From: Faecalibacterium sp. An122
Lineage (GTDB): Bacteria > Bacillota > Clostridia > Oscillospirales > Ruminococcaceae
DNA length: 64,000 nucleotides
Assembly (NCBI RefSeq): GCF_002160895.1
Contig: NZ_NFLL01000001.1
Location: 62,001 to 126,000 of the forward strand
Reading direction: 5' to 3'
Shown: in pieces, positions 60,690 to 64,000 of the stretch
Numbering within the stretch: the first letter of the stretch is position 1
How the letters are laid out: every line of letters begins with the position of its first letter
Program-made: the position numbers and the translations under genes
The notes under the pieces: generated by a model
Database searches by the model: none
What the model was told of the DNA's origin: nothing
The model's input: only the letters and a program-made list of their open reading frames with translations

Positions 60690-62798
60690 ATGAAAAAACG
60701 GTTTCTTGCACTTTTGCTGGCCGTCTGCATCGCCTGCGCCATGCTGGTTATGCCTGCTTCGGCCACCAGTGCCAATACGGCGGTCCAGACGGCGGTGATG
60801 CTGGGAGGCCTGACCTCCGAGCAGACCGCCGGCCTGAATGCAGCCCTGACCCGCGGCCAGCTGGCCCGGCTGCTGGTGGCTTTCTCGCCCTATCGGGAGA
60901 GCGCCGCCTCCCAGGGGACGGCCGGAACCCTGTTCACCGATGTGAGCGGGGATGCACCCCTGGCCCCTTACATCCGCATCGCCGTCCAGCAGGGCTGGAT
61001 GAGCGGCTATACCGACGGCAGCTTCCGGCCCGACAACCAGATCACTCTGGAGGAGGCCTGTGCCGCTGCCCTCAACCTGCTGGGCTATGATGTCACCACC
61101 CTCAGCGGCACATTCCCCACCGCCCAGCTGAACAAGGCCAATGAGCTGGGCCTGCGTACCGATTTGAACTGCGCTCCCGGCCAGGTGATGAATCTGGAGG
61201 ACGGCTCCGTCCTTCTGTACAACGCCCTGACGGCCAAGAACGGCAGCGGTGAGGTCTACGGCTCCACCCTGGGCTTCTCGGTCACCGATGGCCAGGTATC
61301 GGTCTCCTCGGTGCTGCTGGGCAGCCTGGAAGGCCCCTTTGTAGCGGGGCAGGGCACCCAGCTGCCTTTCACCCCGTCGGCGGTCTACCGCAATGACACC
61401 GCCACTGCCTCGGCTGAGCTGAATCCGTACGACGTCTACTACTACAGCGCCAACGCCAAGACGGTCTGGATCTACTCCAAAAAGGCCGCGGGCCGCATCA
61501 CGGCCGTGGCCCCCTCGGCCAGTGCACCCACCTCGGTGACGGTGGCCGGCACCGAATACACCATCGGCTCCTCCTCGGCCGCCTCGGTTCTCTCCTCCCT
61601 GAATGGCGGCGGCGTGGGCCAGGTGGTCACCCTGCTGCTGGGCATGGATAACCAGGTGGTGCAGGTTCTGACCGGCACCCAGGCCGACGAGGTCTTTTAT
61701 GGCGTGGTGCAGAACTCCGCCCGCAGCCTGGTGGAAGGCAACGGTGCCGACGTGCTGCAGAGCGTGGCGGTGGCCTGCACCGACGGCGTGGTGCGGACGG
61801 TGAATGTGGACAAGAGCCTGAATTTCCCGGCTGGCATGCTGGTGGAAATCACGGTGGACGAAAACGGTGAGAATGTCCGCTCCATCGATACCAAGTCCAT
61901 CAGCGGCACCTTCAATGAGACGGGCACGGCCTTTTCCGGCACGGCCCTGGCAAACGGCGTTGAGATTCTGGACACAACGGCGGAGGGTGTGGCTGGGGCG
62001 ATAAGCCCCAGCCGACTATCGGGGGTAACCCTGAACGGCAGCGATGTCCGCTACTACACCACCAACGCCCAGGGCGAGATTGACCGCATGATCCTGAACA
62101 ACGCCACCGGCGATCTGTGGACCTACGGCGTCCTGGACGACGTCCGCAACCTGACCAGCGCGGTGGGCAGCACGGTGGACAGCTCCCTGGGCCGGCCCAG
62201 CACCACGGTGCCCGGCACCACCGGGAGCACCAGTACCGGCAATGTGGCGGCGGATGTGGCCGACCTGGTTCTGCCCAGCACCAGCGATATCCTGTACGGC
62301 ATCATTGACGGCAGCATCGCCAGCACGCTGTGGGACAGCCTCACCAGCAGCACCGGCAAGGTGGCCGCCTATGCGCTGCAGCTGGCCTCCAAAAACACCA
62401 GCGGCGCCCTGAGCAATATTCTGGGGTATCTGGGCACCGGCGCCAACTATGTCTGCTATATCAACGGGGAAAACACCACCCTGCAGACCTCGGTGAAATA
62501 CCCGGTGGTGGCCGGCGGCATTGCGGTCAGCAAGAGCCCCACCGGCACTGTCAAATCCATGATTCAGCTGATGCCCACCATGATTGATCAGATCGGCGCG
62601 GCGTCGGTCATGAGCGGGAACACCCGCTACGAGACCGCCGACAATATGCAGGTCTATCTGTGGTACAAGGGCCAGTATTTCACCACCAGCCTCTCCCAGG
62701 TCAACCCCCAGGACTATCACCTGATCGGTTGGTATGACAGCCTGGGCTGCGCGGCAGGCAATAAAATCCGTGTGCTGGTCGCCGTGAAGAAAGATTGA
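60690..62798 (+). CDS. Secreted S-layer-homology (SLH) domain protein
   Basis: 702 residues from ATG 60690 (AGGGAGG upstream). It has an N-terminal signal peptide (MKKRFLALLLAVCIACAMLVMPASA) and an SLH module (LFTDVSGDAPLAPYIRIAVQQGWMSGYTDGSFRPDNQITLEEACAAALNLLGYD). A long beta-rich Ser/Thr/Gly region follows. It is the fourth gene of the MacAB operon and may be a surface protein working with the exporter. The middle of the gene contains a perfect 9-bp hairpin in its coding strand (61991-62013). Confidence 0.85.
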   Translation: MKKRFLALLLAVCIACAMLVMPASATSANTAVQTAVMLGGLTSEQTAGLNAALTRGQLARLLVAFSPYRESAASQGTAGTLFTDVSGDAPLAPYIRIAVQQGWMSGYTDGSFRPDNQITLEEACAAALNLLGYDVTTLSGTFPTAQLNKANELGLRTDLNCAPGQVMNLEDGSVLLYNALTAKNGSGEVYGSTLGFSVTDGQVSVSSVLLGSLEGPFVAGQGTQLPFTPSAVYRNDTATASAELNPYDVYYYSANAKTVWIYSKKAAGRITAVAPSASAPTSVTVAGTEYTIGSSSAASVLSSLNGGGVGQVVTLLLGMDNQVVQVLTGTQADEVFYGVVQNSARSLVEGNGADVLQSVAVACTDGVVRTVNVDKSLNFPAGMLVEITVDENGENVRSIDTKSISGTFNETGTAFSGTALANGVEILDTTAEGVAGAISPSRLSGVTLNGSDVRYYTTNAQGEIDRMILNNATGDLWTYGVLDDVRNLTSAVGSTVDSSLGRPSTTVPGTTGSTSTGNVAADVADLVLPSTSDILYGIIDGSIASTLWDSLTSSTGKVAAYALQLASKNTSGALSNILGYLGTGANYVCYINGENTTLQTSVKYPVVAGGIAVSKSPTGTVKSMIQLMPTMIDQIGAASVMSGNTRYETADNMQVYLWYKGQYFTTSLSQVNPQDYHLIGWYDSLGCAAGNKIRVLVAVKKD

Positions 62799-62819
62799 TT
62801 CATTATCCCCCTGTTTATA

Positions 62820-62866
62820 ACAATGCGCCCCGCAGTGGTTCTCAAGCCGCTGCGGGGCGCGTTGTT
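62820..62866. terminator. Bidirectional intrinsic terminator
   Basis: GCGCCCCGCAG (62825-62835) pairs with CTGCGGGGCGC (62850-62860), the stem extending through AACAA/TTGTT. It serves the SLH gene on + and the convergent gene on the minus strand. Confidence 0.88.
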
Positions 62867-62881
62867 GTTTGATGAAAAGAA

Positions 62882-63724
62882 TCAGCCGGCCATTTCAGCC
62901 ACCAGGGCGGCCAGAGAGCGGACGGCCTGGATGAGTTCGGCCAGGGCGTTGATGTCCTCGTCCTTCATGACCGAGGCGGGCAGCTGGATATCGTATTCAC
63001 CGGGCAGAGCCTTGCCGGTCAGTTCCAGATGCAGGCCCTGGCTGGGAATGTCCACCAGCACATGGCAGCGGAAAAATTCAGCCCAGATGCTCTGGATCGG
63101 GAAACCGATGGTGATGACCGCGCCCCCCTGGGACTCCTTGGGGGTGAAATAGAGGTATCCCTCCATGGCGTTGTCGGGATGAACCCGCTGCATGGAAAAC
63201 AGGGAGAAAGCGCTGACCGAGTAGTCTTCCATTTCTGAGACGGTGGGCTCGGTGCCCAGCAGCAGGGCCAGCTGGTCCTGGGAGATGTAGTCACCCAGAG
63301 TCCAGTCGGGGATCAGGGAACCAATCAGCGGATACTTTGCGGCCAGACCGGACAGGAACGTCCGGTAAATCTGGCGGATGTTCAGAAGGACCTTGCCGTT
63401 CTGTACATAGAGATCGGTGAAGGCTTCTTCTTTGCCGGCGGCGTACCAGGCTAGATAGAGGTCGCTGCCGTGGCTCTGGCCCGAGAGGGTGCCGGTGAGG
63501 CCGCCCAGAGATTCCAGGGTGGAGTAGGTGAGGGAGGGCTCGGCCGCCGTCAAAGTCACCTGATAGTCAAAGGAAAAGGCAGCCCCCTTGGCCAGTGCGG
63601 CGGACCGGCTGCGGATCAGAAGGCCAAAGGCCAGCAGAACCGCCGCTGCAATGACGAACAGAACCAGGAGTACCCGGAAGGCCAAACGCCCCGGGCGCCG
63701 GGAGTTGGATTTGGATGCGCTCAT
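62882..63724 (-). CDS. Membrane-anchored protein of unknown function
   Basis: 280 residues from ATG 63724, eight bases after AAAGGAGG on the minus strand; the longer frame from 63937 is not supported. It has a basic N-terminus and one transmembrane helix (about 17-40). The extracellular part has no recognised domain (SFDYQVTLTAAEPSLTYSTLESLGGLTGTL ... YISQDQLALLLGTEPTVSEMEDYSV). It is convergent with the SLH gene and shares its terminator. Confidence 0.72.
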   Translation of the reverse strand: MSASKSNSRRPGRLAFRVLLVLFVIAAAVLLAFGLLIRSRSAALAKGAAFSFDYQVTLTAAEPSLTYSTLESLGGLTGTLSGQSHGSDLYLAWYAAGKEEAFTDLYVQNGKVLLNIRQIYRTFLSGLAAKYPLIGSLIPDWTLGDYISQDQLALLLGTEPTVSEMEDYSVSAFSLFSMQRVHPDNAMEGYLYFTPKESQGGAVITIGFPIQSIWAEFFRCHVLVDIPSQGLHLELTGKALPGEYDIQLPASVMKDEDINALAELIQAVRSLAALVAEMAG

Positions 63725-63845
63725 AGAAACAACCTCCTTTTTGAGATGGATGGAAGGATGGGTGCAAAGGGTCTCTGAGCCGGTGTCGGCCGGAAGGGAA
63801 AAGACGTAAGAACGTGCCGATTCTGTGCAGGATGCCGCTGTTCTC

Positions 63846-63874
63846 TTGTTTGTCGGGGAAAGATATGGTAAAAT
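63846..63874 (+). promoter_or_regulatory. Promoter of the lipoprotein gene
   Basis: TTGTTT (63846-63851), 17 bp, then TAAAAT (63869-63874) with an extended TGG just before it. It is 62 bp upstream of the last start codon. Confidence 0.7.
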
Positions 63875-63935
63875 ATACCCGTCCGCTGCAAAAAGAAGCT
63901 TTTTGCCACTCACACGAACAGAAGGAGCGCTCCCC

Positions 63936-64000
63936 ATGAAACAACGAATGGTATCTCTGGCCCTGTGCGGGCTTGTGCTGCTGACCGGCTGTCAGCGTTC
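63936..64000 (+). CDS. Lipoprotein (3' truncated)
   Basis: From ATG 63936, with AAGGAG upstream, to the window edge: 21 codons giving MKQRMVSLALCGLVLLTGCQ. The LLTGC lipobox marks a membrane lipoprotein signal peptide. The mature protein is outside the window, so its function is unknown. Confidence 0.75.
   Translation, partial: MKQRMVSLALCGLVLLTGCQR

Overview
The window reads as chromosome of a high-GC gut Firmicute of the Oscillospiraceae (Faecalibacterium/Gemmiger/Subdoligranulum type). This is inferred from the dgt-dnaG-rpoD and rpoBC / rpsL-rpsG-fusA-tuf blocks, strong Shine-Dalgarno sites, Firmicute-type proteins (SdpR/SdpI, MobV relaxase, MacAB with an S-layer-domain partner) and GC-rich codon use. 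No rRNA, tRNA or CRISPR array was recognised.

Layout. 1-18.8 kb is a conserved housekeeping block: the end of a dGTPase-like HD hydrolase, DNA primase, the primary sigma factor, RNA polymerase beta and beta', ribosomal proteins S12 and S7, EF-G, EF-Tu, a small P-loop kinase and GMP synthase. Consensus 17-bp-spaced promoters precede rpoB, rpsL and tuf, and strong intrinsic terminators follow rpoD, rpoC and tuf.

18.8-37.4 kb is an AT-richer integrative mobilizable element of about 18.6 kb inserted exactly at the 3' end of guaA. A 13-bp direct repeat (GAGATGGAGTAAT) marks both junctions, and pairs of TGATACT repeats spaced 11 bp lie just inside each end. It carries a divergent repressor / Xis-integrase switch, a MobC-like protein, a RepA-like ATPase, a MobV relaxase with a recognisable oriT, a four-helix membrane KAP NTPase (probable defence gene), a second regulator facing an amber-interrupted SLOG gene across a perfect operator palindrome, and an expanded type I restriction-modification operon: short HsdS, HsdM, coiled-coil/TM protein, DUF4145 zinc-ribbon protein, HsdS, small winged-helix protein, HsdR and a YgjP-like metallopeptidase. 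No coupling protein or type IV secretion genes are present, so transfer would need a helper.

37.6-43.2 kb is an oxidoreductase island: Fe-alcohol dehydrogenase, two aldo/keto reductases, a LysR regulator and a flavin-reductase-like protein. It has two near-identical, outward-facing promoter/operator modules flanking the LysR gene, plus the debris of at least two decayed genes. 43.3-46 kb is a leftward operon: WYL regulator, YjbR-DUF3795 fusion, GyrI-like protein, GNAT acetyltransferase. It is followed by an 82-bp tandem repeat.

46.5-64 kb is a run of rightward cell-envelope genes: an unknown membrane protein, a Sel1-repeat gene broken by an in-frame TAA, MoxR-DUF58-membrane protein operon, an NTF2-like protein, SdpR/SdpI, a GH28 family hydrolase and a MacA-MacB-MacB-SLH operon. 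A leftward membrane-anchored unknown and the start of a lipoprotein gene close the window.
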